64,000 nt of DNA from positions 9,335,501 to 9,399,500 of the forward strand of contig CM027382.1 of NCBI GenBank assembly GCA_015680905.1. The letters run 5' to 3'. The notes beneath the pieces were generated by a model, which was not told where the DNA came from, ran no database searches, and saw nothing but the letters and a program-made list of their open reading frames with translations. Made by a program: the position numbers and the translations under genes. This stretch comes from Coptis chinensis. Its lineage: Eukaryota > Streptophyta > Magnoliopsida > Ranunculales > Ranunculaceae. Position 1 is the stretch's first letter. The number at the start of each line of letters is the position of its first letter. Below, one piece after another: positions 31,910 through 43,470 of this stretch.

Positions 31910-34690
31910 ACATGTTTTAGGGTTATTAGTTCAATGCATTTGCATCAAGTTTCTGATTTTCCATTAATTATTCTTTGAGGTTAGTTCAATGTAGTACGTT
32001 GCATTCAATTTTCCAATTTTTCATTAATTATTCTTTGAGGTTAGTTCAATGCAGTTGTATCAAGTTTTCGATTTCCCGTTAATTATTATTTGAGGTTAGT
32101 TCAGTGCAATTGCATCCACTTTATAATTTTCCTTCAGTTATTCATTAAGGTTAATTCAGTACAGTTGCATCCAGTTTTTGATGTTTCGTTAATTACTCTT
32201 TGTGATTTGTTCAATATATCTGCATCTAGTTTCTGATTTCCCGTTAATTGTTTTTCTAGGTTAGTTCGATAGTTTACAATTTCTAGTTATTTATGCTTTG
32301 AGGTCAATGCGATACAGTTACATCCGGCTTCCGATTTCCAGTTCACTATTCTTTAAGGTTATTTCAATGCATTTGCATCCAATTTTTGATTTTCCGTTAG
32401 TTAATATCTAATTTTAGTTTAATGCAGTTGCATCCAGTGTATGATTTTCTGTTAATTATTCTTTGAGGTTAGTTCAGTACAGTTGTATCCAATTTTCGAT
32501 TTTATGTTAATTGTTTTTTTAGGTTAATTCAATGCATTTGCATCAAGTTTCTGATTTCCTATTAATTATTTTTTGAGGTTAGTTCAATGCATTAGATCAA
32601 ATTTATAATTTTCTGTTAATTATTCATTTAGGTTAGTTCAGTGTAGTTTCATCCCTTTTTCAATATTTTGTTAATTAGTCTTTGAGATTAGTTCATTGCA
32701 ATTGCATCTAGCTTCTAATTTTCCGTTAATAATTCTTTAAGGTTAGTTCAATACATCTGCATCTAGTTGTTGATTATTTATGCTTTGAGGTTAGTTCGAT
32801 GCAATTACATCATGTTTCTGATTTCCCGTTAACTATTCTTTGAGGTTATTTTAATGCATATTTGCATTTAGTTTCTGATTTCCCACCAATTATTATATGA
32901 GGTTAGTTCAATACAGTTGCATTCGATTTTTGATTTTATGTTAATTATTTTTTGAGTTTAGTTCAATGCATTTGCATACAGTTTCTGGTTTTTCATTAAT
33001 TATTATTTGAGGTTTGTTTGATGTATTTGTATACTGTTTACGATTTTCCAATAAATATTTTTTAAGGATTTGCATCCAATTTCTAATTTTTCGTTAGTTA
33101 TTCTCTGATGTTAGTTTAATGCAATTGCATTCAGTTTCCGATTTCTAGTTAATTACTTTTTGAGTTTAGTTTATTATATTTGCATAAAATTTTCGATTTC
33201 CCGTTCATTACTCTTTGAGTTCAGTTATGTATTTGAATCCAATTTTCAATTTCTTTTTAATTATCTAATGTGGTGTGTAATACCAACTTCTACTGATCCA
33301 TTTGTAGTGTCTTTGCAAACATGACATAAAAAATAAATTATGTTTGATTTACTATGTGGGATCATCAAAGATTATCCAGTTCCCGATTTTCCATTAATTA
33401 TTCTTTAAATTATGCATGACTCACTATGTGAAAGCTGCAAAGATTATCTACGAACGGGTGTTATTATATTAATTATTCTAAAAAATATTTGTAAATATGC
33501 ATAACTATTATATATTAATATTATATTGATCACTCATCCAAATTTCTTATAACGTGAAAACCTCACTCTCTATTAAAAAAAAAAAAAAAAAAACTCTCCT
33601 TTGATAAAAACCCTTCAACTTCATTTTGTTGTTTAATAATATAAATTTGATTGAAGTTTTGTGAGGTTGCCTAATAAGGCGAAGTTCATATATATTGAAG
33701 CTACTTGAAAAGTAATGAGTTACCAGTCATACGAAAAGAGATAAAATAAACACCATTTTAAATGCAAAACTATATTTATCAAGACATTCTCACAACATAT
33801 AATCCAACTATGTTTTGAGGTTAGTTCAATGCATTTGCATCCAGTTTCTGATTTTCCGTGATTTATATTTTGAGGTTAGTTCAATGCAGTTGAATCCAGT
33901 TTCTGATTCCCATTTTTTTTTAGGTTAGTTCAATGCAGTTGCATTTAGTTTCCGATTTCTCGTTAATTATTCTTTGCAGTTAGTTCAATACATTTGCATC
34001 CAATTTCTAATTCCCTATTAATTGTTCTTTGAGGTCAGCTCAATGCATTTGCATCCAGTTCTGATTTCCCATTAATTATTCTGTGAGATTAGTTTAATGC
34101 ATTTGTATACAGTTTCTGATTTCTCGTTTATTATTTGATAAGGTTGCATTTGCATCTAGTTTTCGATCTCCCGTTAATTATTGTTTGAGGTTAGTTTAAT
34201 GAATTTGCATCCAATTTCTAATTTTCCGTTAATTATTTCTTGAGGTTAGTTCAATGCATTTGCATCCATTTTATTTTTTAAGATTAGTTCAGTGCAGTTG
34301 CATCCGGTTTTCAATTTTTCGTTAATTATTCTTTAAGATTAATTTCACGCATTTGCATCATGTTTCCAATTTATAATTAATTTTTCTTTGAGGTTAGTTC
34401 AATGCATTTGCATCCAGTTTCCGATTTCCCAACAATTATTTTTTTTATATTAGTTTTTATGTATTTGCATCCAAGTTTTGATTTCTCGTTAATTATTCTT
34501 TGAGGTTAGTTTAATGCAGTTGTATCCATATTCCAATTTTCTATTAATTACTTTTTAAGATTAGTTTAATGCTTGCATTTGCATCCAGTTTCCGATATCC
34601 CGTTAAATATTATTTGAGGTTAGTCCGATGCATTTGCATCTAGTTTTGGCTCCCCATTAATTGTTCTTTGACGTTAGTTTCATTCAGTAT
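31910..34690 (+). repeat. Degenerate ~60-bp tandem repeat array in the Helitron
   Basis: More than 35 diverged units contain TTAATTATTCTTTGAGGTTAG, CAATGCATTTGCATCCAG and TTTCTGATTTTCC. The array is broken at about 33240-33810 by a second copy of the 31560-31880 segment (ACGGGTG...ATATTGAAGCTA), so the array plus its flank was itself duplicated with an offset of about 1.9 kb. ATGCATTTGCAT inside the unit is nearly palindromic. Confidence 0.85.
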
Positions 34691-34871
34691 TATATATGTT
34701 TTGAAATATTTGTCATTATTGCTTTGCCGTTATTTTTTTTTCATTTTCTATTATATATTTTGTGATGTTATTTTTTGTATAATTTAATTTTCCACATGTA
34801 ATTTGTTTTGGCTTGGTATATAATTTATTTAAGCCCAACGTCCACTTTAACTGAATCTCGTTATTCCGCTG

Positions 34872-34874
<3 letters not shown>

Positions 34875-34935
<61 letters not shown>
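34875..34935. repeat. (TA)n microsatellite
   Basis: About 30 uninterrupted TA units, followed after TTGTGA by a second short run to about 34956. Confidence 0.97.
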
Positions 34936-34938
<3 letters not shown>

Positions 34939-34989
34939 GATATATATATATATATAGTGTTGAAAATTTATAAATTTATAAATTTAATT

Positions 34990-35625
34990 GGAATCTGTCG
35001 TAATTATTGTGACCAGAATTGTGATTTTTGGAATCCTTAACTATGAATAAATGTTTAAATTCCATTGTGGATGACGCATCAAATCGAAAGGGTTTTAAGA
35101 AAATTGTTTTCGGTGGAAACTATTGTTTTTAGCAATTTAGTTTTTTTGTCTAATATTTTTTTTTCTCGTAATTAGCTATATTTTTTGGGAAAAGTTGGAG
35201 ACTCTATGAAACTCTAGATGGGATTGTTTTTGTGAAACTCTAGATGGAATTGTTTTTTCGTAATTAGTTATAGTGTTTAGGAAAAGTTAGAGACTCTATG
35301 AAACTTTATATGGGATTGTTTTCTTATTTATATTCTATTTTTTTATAAGTAGTAATAGAGTTTAGAAAAAACTGGAGTCCCTGCGAGTGTTCCAAAAAAT
35401 AGATTGGTGAGGATGTAACTATAATATATATATATAAAGAATTGGAATATGTCGTAATTATTGTGGTCGTAATTGTGATTTTTTGAATCCTTAACTATGA
35501 ATAAATGTCTAAATCACATGATGGACAATCAAATCGAAAGGGTTTTAGAAAAATCGTTTTCAGTGAAAATTATTGTTTTTAGCAATTTAGTTTTTCGTTT
35601 ACTATTTTTTTTTCGTAATTAGCTA
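34990..35625 (+). repeat. Direct duplication with ~454-bp offset inside the Helitron
   Basis: The block GGAAT.TGTCGTAATTATTG...CTTAACTATGAATAAATG...TCAAATCGAAAGGGTTTTA occurs at about 34990 and again at about 35444. The downstream AAACTCTAGATGG segment is repeated further and supplies the empty site for the MITE at 35664. Confidence 0.8.
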
Positions 35626-35663
35626 TATTGTTTAGGAAAAGTTAAAGATTTTGTTAAACTCTA

Positions 35664-35915
35664 GGGGTGTGTTTGGCAACCAGGATTTTAGGGTGGAATT
35701 CATAATATATTTCCGAAAATTAAGAGTCACCTGTTTGGCAACTTTTTATGCACTGGAATAGAAACCTCAAATCCCCAAAATCAAAGAATTGTAAGTTTCT
35801 ATAGGGGGTAGAAACTTGAGATTTCCATATATTCAGGAATTTTAACTACTTAAAATTGTAAGTTTTGAAATTATATTTTCAATTCCAATTCCAAAGGAAA
35901 ACTTCCAAACACACC
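35664..35915. mobile_element. Tourist-like (PIF/Harbinger) MITE, 252 bp
   Basis: Termini GGGGTGTGTTTGG and CCAAACACACC form a terminal inverted repeat, flanked by a 3-bp duplication CTA (35661-35663, 35916-35918). A paralogous uninterrupted copy (AAACTCTAGATGG near 35206) shows the empty site. No coding potential; contains AATTCC/GGAATT-rich sequence. Confidence 0.75.
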
Positions 35916-36234
35916 CTAGATGTAATTGTTTTTTCATAATTTGCTATAGTGTTTAGAAAAAGTTAGAGAGTACGTGAAACTCTAGATGGGATTGTTTCTT
36001 TATTTATATCCTACTTTTTTATATTTAGTAATAGAATTTAGAAAAAACTGTTTTTATATTTAGTAATAGAGTTTAAAAAAAACTGGAGTCTTTGTGAAAT
36101 ATATATCTAAGGATAAAGATAAATATTTGTTTCCTATTTTATCTCATATTTTTTCTTAATTAACCTTGACACGTGGACACGCTAGAAACGCTTCCTCAAT
36201 TGAAGAGGGTAGAGCTATAATATATATATAAAGA

Positions 36235-36739
36235 TTTGGGAGGAATGGTCTGGGGCTCTTTTTCAAGCACGCGACCCTAAGCAATTGTATATTTTGCTAT
36301 AGGGTTGAACCTGCCCCGAAAAAGGCAAAGGGAGAAAATGAACAATTTTTTTTTAGAATGAGCAAACTTAATGAAATAAAATAATTACATAAGGTTCATT
36401 ATTAGGTTGCCATGAGGCTTCCTAATTTCACACACCTAAAGTAGGTGACACTTGGTGCCTCCAATTCGGTCATCCATGGGGGCTTACTAACATATTTTAC
36501 TAAATCTAAACTAATTTAATGTTCGTGACCCCCACCTATCGTCCCGAACAGTGAAATAGTATTTGTTTATGTATCTCTCAATCACTTCGTCAATTTTTGT
36601 CGTACATGTTTTTGTTTTCACTATTTTACCCCCCAAGTGTTTAGTAGATTGACGATATCGCCCTGATGCTTTAACCAAAAAAATGTTTACCCCTATTTTT
36701 TTCGTATAACTTATGATATTACATTTCTTTGCTTAAAGC
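36235..36739. other. Flank with possible LINE 3' end on the minus strand
   Basis: Holds the proposed hAT right end (to 36313). T9 at 36345-36353 could be the complement of a LINE poly(A) tail belonging to the remnant that follows. Otherwise nothing recognisable. Confidence 0.3.
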
Positions 36740-36986
36740 AAAACGCAGAAATTGGCTTCTCTCCGTACGCTTGAAATAAGATAATAGTCCGGCTCCTTCA
36801 TGCACTTTTCCCATCTTGGCTTCACATTCAAAGGGAGTTGAGATGATCTGAAAGTTGTTACTGTTGCCACAAAATCTGACTCAACCTATAGTCTCTTCCA
36901 CCCTTTCTGAATTGCCAGCTCAATGCCTTCCAAAATAGTCGTGCATTCTACCATGTAACTAGTAGTTATGCCAAGGTACTGGCCTA

Positions 36987-37285
36987 TAAGGGCGGAATTC
37001 GAACTAATCCAGCCGAGCTTTACTATGTTCAAGCTTGGCTCGTTTATTTAGCGAGCTTTGAAATAAGCTCAAGTTTGGCTCATATATTATATGAACGAGC
37101 CTAAGCCGAACTTTAAACGAGTCAAGCCCGAATAGCTCAGTTATTTTACACTACAAAAATGTTATTTGAGCTTATTGAGCCGAGCTTCATAAAGTTATAA
37201 TATAAGCTCAAGCTTGGCTCATTTAACTAAATGACCGAGCTTAAACGAGCGGAGCAAGAGCCGCTTGGCTCAAATTCCACCCTTA
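36987..37285. mobile_element. hAT-type MITE, 299 bp
   Basis: Ends TAAGGGCGGAATTCGA and TCAAATTCCACCCTTA are 13/15 inverted repeats. The interior is full of GAGCTC/AGCTTGGCTC palindromic words. The 8-bp flanks CTGGCCTA and CCGACCTG differ only by three transitions, consistent with an aged target duplication. Confidence 0.65.
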
Positions 37286-37380
37286 CCGACCTGCAAGTGA
37301 TTAGTATTCCATATAAGTGATTTCTAAAGGCAGTCCTATAACCTGCACTACCTGGGTTTCCCATGGATGATCCATCCATC

Positions 37381-38042
37381 CAGTGGCGGAGGCAAGGGGT
37401 GTGCAAAGGTGGGAAGCTGCACACCCTTAACTTTCCAAAAAATAAATAAAAACTAGTTATGTGTGTTGGTTGTTTTTTTTTTCCAAAGGTGTAAAACTTT
37501 GCTACGGTGCTACCCCAAATGTAATACACCAAAGATTTGTTTTTCTATCACTTAATTTATTTAAAATTTACTAATTGGGATGAACTTTCACTAACTTGAG
37601 AGCACCTTATAAAAACTCCTAATTAGAAAGAAAAGAAAATCTCTTATTCCTAGGTCATTTATTTATTTTTAGCAAAAAAATACTCAGAAACTTGGCATGT
37701 CAAGTGTGGCTTTGCATATTGTAAATAATCGACTTCGGAATCCATAGGGGATGAGTGGTTGAATGATTGCCTATTAACATACATTGAGAATGAGATATTT
37801 AAAAACATTGATTCTTATGCGATTATGCAACGCTTTTGCAGAAAATGGATACTTGTCGTCAACACTGTAATTTTTTTGTTTGATTTCAAGCGTACGTTTG
37901 GAAAACTTTCTTTTTTAGATAATTAATTTATACATGCATGTTTGGAGTTTTTAATTTTTGGGGTTAAGAATTTTGAGTCGCTTTTCTAATGAATTGTATA
38001 TTAATTTGCCCACCCTAAACTAAAATCTTTGCTCCGTCACTG
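37381..38042. mobile_element. hAT-type MITE, 662 bp
   Basis: Ends CAGTGGCGGAGGCAAGG and CTTTGCTCCGTCACTG are inverted repeats starting CA and ending TG, flanked by 8-bp duplications CATCCATC (37373-37380) and CATCCACC (38043-38050), one mismatch. No transposase ORF. Confidence 0.82.
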
Positions 38043-38090
38043 CATCCACCCAAATTGATTTTAATGAACATATATTTTTTTTTCAATAAT

Positions 38091-38947
38091 TTTTTTAATG
38101 AACATATAATACAAGGATCCCATAATACAAATCCTATATATAGGTAAAGGACAAAGTTATCTGGTTAATCGTTTTTATGTGCTAGATGTAGTATGACGAA
38201 CATGATAAGATACTTTTCTTTTCTTTTGCGTTAATAATTTAGACTTTAGTGTAGTAGCGAAAAAAAAAATAAAGGACTTTATCAGTGTAGCGGAACAATC
38301 CAAACTCTCTCACGCCACTCTCACAAATTCACAACCAATTTTGTTGTGATTTTGTTGTGATGTGAATTTGTGATGGCTTGAGACTATAATTGAACTAGTC
38401 CCACATGCAGAACAGGAGATCATATTCATTCATCATGGGACTCCTTCAACATTTTTCCTAGTGTTACAAACGAATCTTGTAAATCAAGATGTATACATTT
38501 TTAACATATATAGAAACTAAGACAATTTGACGAATTATGTATATGGTTGGACGATGTTGCTACATGCGAGCTAATGTTTGTAGTAAAAACTCAAATTTGA
38601 AGATGAATAAACAGAGTTACTCAAAGCTGAGATAAGTACAACAAACCAGTAACCAAAATTCAATTGGAAATTGACTTCTAACAAGTAACATTCTCCTGTC
38701 CAGCATAGAAAAATAATCCACAGGAATTTCAGAACCCATTCTGAGAGTGGGACAATACACTGCGTCTTCAACCCATTAACGCAATCCAGAATCACTGATC
38801 AATCTGTTTCGGGTTTGAAGCGTTGGATTGTGGTGGACCCCATGCATTAAACGCACTTCCATAGAGCCACGTCAGAGAAAAAGATTGATACCCCCCTTCG
38901 AATGCGCAAAAAGTCAAGAAAGTTTTATCTCATTAATTTATTTCTCC
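38091..38947 (+). other. Upstream region of the RMA gene; no gene recognised
   Basis: AT-rich sequence between the LINE remnant and the candidate TATA box. It would contain the proximal promoter of the RMA gene if the first-exon assignment is right. CCACGTCA at about 38869 is an ACGT-core, bZIP-like word. The 38571-38795 minus-strand ORF has no recognisable domain. Confidence 0.35.
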
Positions 38948-39056
38948 TATAAATATTCTCCACAGACCATAAACCAAACCTCCTCCTCCTCTTCTCAAAC
39001 TTAGCTTCTTCTTCGCATTCATTTCCAAACTCTCGACCAAATCTCTTGTTACAACG
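38948..39056 (+). promoter_or_regulatory. Candidate core promoter and non-coding first exon of the RMA gene
   Basis: TATAAATA at 38948-38955 is followed about 30 bases later by a CT-rich leader (CCTCCTCCTCTTCTC) typical of plant 5'UTRs. The leader ends AACG|GTATGTAG, a good plant splice donor, at 39056/39057. No ATG with a useful ORF follows. The next good acceptor in front of a gene is at 49678, just upstream of the RMA start, so I infer this is its non-coding first exon. cDNA evidence is lacking. Confidence 0.45.
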
Positions 39057-39996
39057 GTATGTAGTTTATTCGAAAACATTTTGTCATTTCTCTTTTAATT
39101 GCTCTATATCTAATTTTACACACTTGCACATAAAAAATGTGTCATCAAATGAAATGTTGCGCCTAACTTACCTTATGTTTTCTTAACATTCTGACTTTTT
39201 GGTGACATCCCGTTTGGAACTCTGCTCCTCAATATTCGTCTTTAGACTTATGAATTAATATGTTTCTGTTTGTTCTTGACCTCAAACTTTCTCTGAATAG
39301 ATTTCCATTCGAAATCGTGTGTTCTCTTCCGTTACAGAAATAGAATACGCCAGCAGTACGAGTACCATAGAATAACACGTGTTCAACTCAACTCGCTATT
39401 TTACTCGTGTCAAGTGTCTAAAATGTTGATAGACTTAGCACGATGGTCTTAACAATTTTTCGAATTCGTTCATGGATTAGATCCAAAGTGTTTGAAAACT
39501 CATGTGCAATGTGTTATCGGTATGTAAGCTCGACCACAATTATGTGGTCGGGTGGGTGCTAGATTGAAAATTGGCCCAAGGTCGCCTGGTGCAACTTTTT
39601 TAAGTGGGTTGCTTCTTTGCATTCATTTTGTGAAATTAGGTGTCGAGCTATTATTAGATGAGTTGGCCTTGTAGCTACTAAGAGCTTCTTTAATCTTCTT
39701 TAATAGAGACACCAATTCGTGTGAAAATACTAAATTCTTGAAAATTTGGTTAAAAACAATTTTTAGTGGTACACCAAGTCACCAATCAATCATCAACATA
39801 AAAATGTCAGCAGACCAAATGCCAAATGGGCTCTTCAAAAATTTGGTGTTTGGTTTGATATATCACCAAATATATGATGTAGTTTTTCGAACACCGCATG
39901 GACCTGTGGGTTTTTCTAGCACGGTTTTTGAAAAGTCGTGTGGGCTTAGAGTTTTGGACTACGCGATTATTGTTAAATTGCACGGCTTATTAAAAA
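39057..39996 (+). other. First part of the inferred intron; no gene or element recognised
   Basis: AT-rich sequence. The 39738-40007 ORF has no recognisable domain. Confidence 0.4.
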
Positions 39997-40560
39997 CCAT
40001 GTTCTAAAAATCGGTCTAGACAGTCTAGGCATACTAATCGGCTTCTAGGCTACGCGGTGCCCAACCGACTCGCCTAAGCCTAAGTCGGTTCAAAAAGCGG
40101 TCTAAGCGGGCTAGGCATACTAATTGGCTTCTAGGCAGTCTAGGCAGTCCGATTAGTCGGGATAGATGGTCTAATTGGCTCAATTTTTATTTTTTTTCAA
40201 AAAATAATTTAATGTCGAAAATAAAAAGCATATAGCCCAATGTAAATTCTATGCCACTATAAAATATAAAATATGTTTTTATATGAAGTCACTTTTTGGT
40301 CTCTCTATTCAACTCGAGCAAATCACTTGTCATATTTTTCAACTGTTATACTTTTTTGTAATAAGTATTTTTATTTGTATTTATTTTTTGAAATATGGCA
40401 AATGTTTGATTTATTTACTTCTTGTAGTATGGTGTGTGTACTACTATAAATTATAATATAATACATTTATTTATTTTTTTAAAAAAAACTGCCTAGTGCC
40501 CAGCTCGTCTTGGTACTCACCCACCGCCCCGACTACTGCCTAGCGTCTTTTAGAACATTG
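39997..40560. mobile_element. MITE with ATGTTCTAAAA termini, ~560 bp
   Basis: ATGTTCTAAAA at 39999 and TTTTAGAACAT ending 40558 are an 11-bp perfect inverted repeat. Both ends continue with TCTAGGC/GCCTAG words repeated many times (40018-40170 and 40490-40545), so the subterminal regions are also complementary. The flanks give no clear duplication, so the superfamily is open. Confidence 0.65.
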
Positions 40561-40757
40561 CTAAAAGCAGCATGTCCTGACTTTGTGGGCTATTATGGCG
40601 CGATTTCGTGTAAGCTGTGAGCTTCTGGATTTTGTGTTGGGCCTCACAGTGTTTAAAATGTAATTTGGTGGTGAAATTTTAATTTATGGACTGAAGGTAT
40701 TTGGTGTTTGATTTAATAAAACAATATACTGATTTTCAGCTTTCACCATTAAAGATG

Positions 40758-41044
40758 TGTAGTAGCCATATACATGGATTGGTCATATAGGGATTGGGCC
40801 AAGAGATAGGCCCAAGACCATACTATGCCCCATGAAGTAAACCTAAGAGAGAGATATAAAAAGGAAGAGAGGAGAAGAGGAAGAGGGAGGGTTGAAAAGT
40901 GAGGCAGAGAGGGGTGATGAGTGAGGAGCGAACTACGGCGGCTTGATCCTGAAATGGGTACGTAGGCAATCTAATGGGTGCAGCCGATAAAAAATAGAGC
41001 TTTAGTACTAGTAAAGTTAAAAGTCGCAGTATCTGGGTGCGACA
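40758..41044 (+). mobile_element. 5' LTR of the 5.4-kb non-autonomous element
   Basis: Begins TGTAGTAGCCATATACAT, contains a TATAAAAAGG box at about 40854 and GGGTACGTAGGCA at 40957, ends GGTGCGACA. Confidence 0.95.
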
Positions 41045-41046
41045 AA

Positions 41047-41063
41047 TGGCGCCGTCTGTGGAG
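41047..41063 (+). promoter_or_regulatory. Primer-binding site
   Basis: TGGCGCCGTCTGTGGAG, two bases after the LTR; nearly identical to the sites at 18362 and 52130. Confidence 0.8.
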
Positions 41064-42200
41064 AGATAAGATAAGTTACTTTGAGTTTTACACACTATTT
41101 ACTTTAGATTTGAAGTTAGCTTTACATAATCCTGGTGTCGCAAGATATAGTACTAAAATCAAGTGTTTCCACAACGTTGCTGTCACTTCACATTGCGAAA
41201 TCAAATTGATGCAAGATTTTTATATTACTTATTATGTTATTGAGTCAGTGATATCTTTTGTCGATTTCCTGGTTTTATATCAGTGCACTTGGCAGAACAT
41301 ATAGTTCTTAAGGTTTTGAAGTTATTTGTCTTGAATTTTGGTGATATGCGGAGAGTCGTATGTAGTTGATTCTTTTTCTTGATGAAGCAGATGGCTTAAG
41401 CGTTTGGTTTTGAGAGCAAATTGATCTTAGATGTGTGGTTGATGTTGGGTGGTGGTGCTCCGATTAGATCTGGTGGTGAGTGGAGAGATGGGTGGAGAAG
41501 ATGGGGAAATGGGTCTGTTTGGACCCATTTCAGATCTTGGTAAAATGGGCTTAGTTGGATGTTGTTGGGCCTCTTTGCTATTTGGGCTGTATGAGTCTGT
41601 TCGGAAATTAAGTTTGGGTGCTTGAGTCGTGGTCAATAAGACCTCCCTCTTTGTTTAGAAAATGTTGATGCTATTATCAATTGTGTCATGCAATCTATCC
41701 AGAGGAGCAACATTTACATGTTGTACATTCCCCAGTAAATACAGTAAGAACATGGGTGGACTGATGGCGTGTGGGCTGTGGTGTAGTGTGTGGACTATGT
41801 CATAGTGTGTGTATAAACCCTCACTTTGTGGCTCATTAAGTCCACGGATCCAGCCCAAGGGCTTAATCCTATCTACACTCAATAACTGGTCTATTTAAGA
41901 ATATGTCCAGGTTCATGATTGTAAAAAAATAAGGATAAAAATTCAAAGAGATAACAATTCTTTTGACAAACAAACACAGTCCTATTAGGACTCAATCTCT
42001 ACCAATTTATAAAAAAACATTCTCTCTCACAACAAGGAACTATGTTGAAACTTGATCCCTAGAGAATAGATCTTGGGTACGTAGGCAGCTATTATCTTGG
42101 TTCAGTTTCATCTCTCCCAACATCAATTTCCTCTATTTCTTAGTGCATTCTTTATCATTTGCTCTCGTTGTATTGAAGTAGGTTATTGCCAAAACATAAT

Positions 42201-42216
42201 TGGTGCCGTCTGTGGA
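42201..42216 (+). promoter_or_regulatory. Primer-binding site of the TRIM-like element
   Basis: TGGTGCCGTCTGTGGA, one transition (C to T) from the TGGCGCC consensus seen in the neighbouring elements. Confidence 0.6.
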
Positions 42217-42405
42217 TTTTTTAGAATACATTATCACGTGAAGCAATCAAGATGGTAAGTATAAAAAGCAGACCGAACTATCAACATATTTCTCCTGCTA
42301 ATAGGAATCGCAACCCTCGAAATTCAACTCGGCCAATGCAAGAATCGTTGAACAATCGAGTTGCTCCTAGTGGGTAGGATTAATTTTCAACATCCAATTG
42401 TAGTA

Positions 42406-42447
42406 CCGCCACCGCCGCCACCGCCACCGCCACCGCTACCGCTGCCA
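42406..42447 (+). repeat. (CCACCG)n-type microsatellite
   Basis: A run of CCGCCA/CCACCG triplet pairs, slightly impure, within the TRIM-like element interior. Confidence 0.9.
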
Positions 42448-43250
42448 CAAACGATAATACAAACGCCGCCGCACCACCCCTAACAGTCTTGCAATAAGAA
42501 TACCTACAAGAAGGTAATCCTCTACATGGTTCGCCGTTCGTCTATGTTGATCCTTCAGTTGACATGGATATGGACGTGGACATTACTCTCACACCAACTA
42601 ACGGAACAGGTAACGGTAACAGTCAATACACCCCTAATACGGTTAAGCATGAGTTATGACGAGTCAACATTTTGAATAGGAACTTTGTGGGTCATTAAGC
42701 CCACGAATCCAGCCCAAAACAATTAAGCCCAAGGGGTTAATCCTAGCTACACCCAATAACTGGCCTATTTATGAATATGTCTATGTTCATTATTGTATAA
42801 TATAATGATAGAGGTTCAAAGAGATAAGAATTCTTTTGACACAAGTAAACACAGTCATCGTAGGACTCAATCTCTTCATTCATATAAAAACTATTTGTTC
42901 TCATAATGTGAACTACGTTGAAACTTGATCCCTAGAGAATAGATCTTGGGTACGTAGGCAACTATTATCTTGGTTCAGTTTCATCTCCCCCAATATCAAT
43001 TTCCTTAGTAAACTATTTTAGTTTTTGTAAAGTATCAACGTAACAACATCGACGGCGAGGAAGTTGGAGACAGAGGAACAATGAGATCAATAGATTGAGG
43101 CTGAGATCAACGGCTTGGAGCGTCTGAATACGGATGGTAAGATGATTACAAAAAATGTAGAGAGTGAGGCATACATCGCGATAGGTAACTCGTTTTTTTT
43201 ACCGTCATATATATAATGGACGACCGAGTAGTGACTCGGCCATCAACCAT

Positions 43251-43470
43251 AGTTACACTGGGGGCAAGCAAGCCTTGTCCTTGTCCTTGGCAGAGATGTA
43301 TATGGGGATAGATTGGGATTGTCCCCAGATCTCGTGGTATTCTACAAACCTATTCGCTCTAGTTACACTGGGGGCAAGTAAGCCTTGTCCCTATCCTTGG
43401 CAGAGATGTATGTGGGGACAGATTGGGGTTGTCCCTAGACCTCGTGGTATTCTGCAAACCTATTCGCTCT
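43251..43470 (+). repeat. 110-bp tandem duplication
   Basis: AGTTACACTGGGGGCAAG begins at 43251 and 43361; the two 110-bp copies share nearly all bases, ending TATTCGCTCT. Confidence 0.92.

Larger units (their letters stand above)
31546..36234 (-). mobile_element. Helitron-like element, 4.7 kb, repeat-filled
   Basis: The minus-strand 3' end reads ACCCGT-TTGTAAG-ACGGGT, a perfect 6-bp hairpin, then TCGAAAG and CTAG followed by T. A matching 5' end on the minus strand, TCTTTATATATATATTATAG preceded by A, lies at 36234. No Rep/helicase is readable. The interior holds about 60-bp tandem repeats, a roughly 1.9-kb large duplication, a TA microsatellite and a MITE. The 3' end is well supported; the 5' end is less so because a similar TCTTTATATATA sequence also occurs near 35440. 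Confidence 0.5.
30621..36313. mobile_element. Possible hAT-like element split by two Helitrons
   Basis: The left end CAGGGCCTGCTCATG...CGGCCCTAAGCGAAAG and the right end GCGACCCTAAGCAATTG...AGGGTTGAACCTG resemble the two ends of a common plant hAT-type non-autonomous family with CAGGGCCGGCCCTG-like termini. Removing the two Helitron-like insertions leaves about 580 bp, a plausible size. The terminal repeats are diverged and the 8-bp flanks do not match, so this is a proposal. Confidence 0.35.
36740..38090 (-). pseudogene. LINE RNase H remnant, split by two hAT-type MITEs
   Basis: Read on the minus strand, the piece near 38065-38050 plus 37370-37290 gives KINL..DGSSMGNPGSAGY and FRNHLYGILITCRS, the start of a plant LINE RNase H. 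After the MITE at 37285-36987 it resumes with TTSYMVECTTILEGIELAIQ and KGWKR..VESD, then SSVRREANF near 36750. Homology to the LINE at 11752-17576 is in the same domain (ILEGIEEAVSKGW). It has stops and frameshifts, and most of ORF2 is missing. The two insertions interrupt a single ancestral domain. Confidence 0.72.
41823..43045 (+). mobile_element. TRIM-like LTR element nested in the 5.4-kb element
   Basis: Direct repeats of about 370 bp (41823-42196 and 42682-43045) share ACTTTGTGG.TCATTAAG, AAGAGATAA.AATTCTTTTGACA, TTGAAACTTGATCCCTAGAG and TTGGGTACGTAGGCA. The left repeat ends CCAAAACA followed by TAAT and TGGTGCCGTCTGTGGA, a primer-binding-site-like sequence. Only about 485 bp lies between the repeats and it encodes nothing recognised. 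Right-repeat ends are diverged, and no target duplication could be fixed, so boundaries are approximate. Confidence 0.7.

Noticed and set aside
34875..34960. Possible regulatory TATA-rich region
   Set aside because: A pure TA microsatellite inside a Helitron-like element, with no downstream gene.
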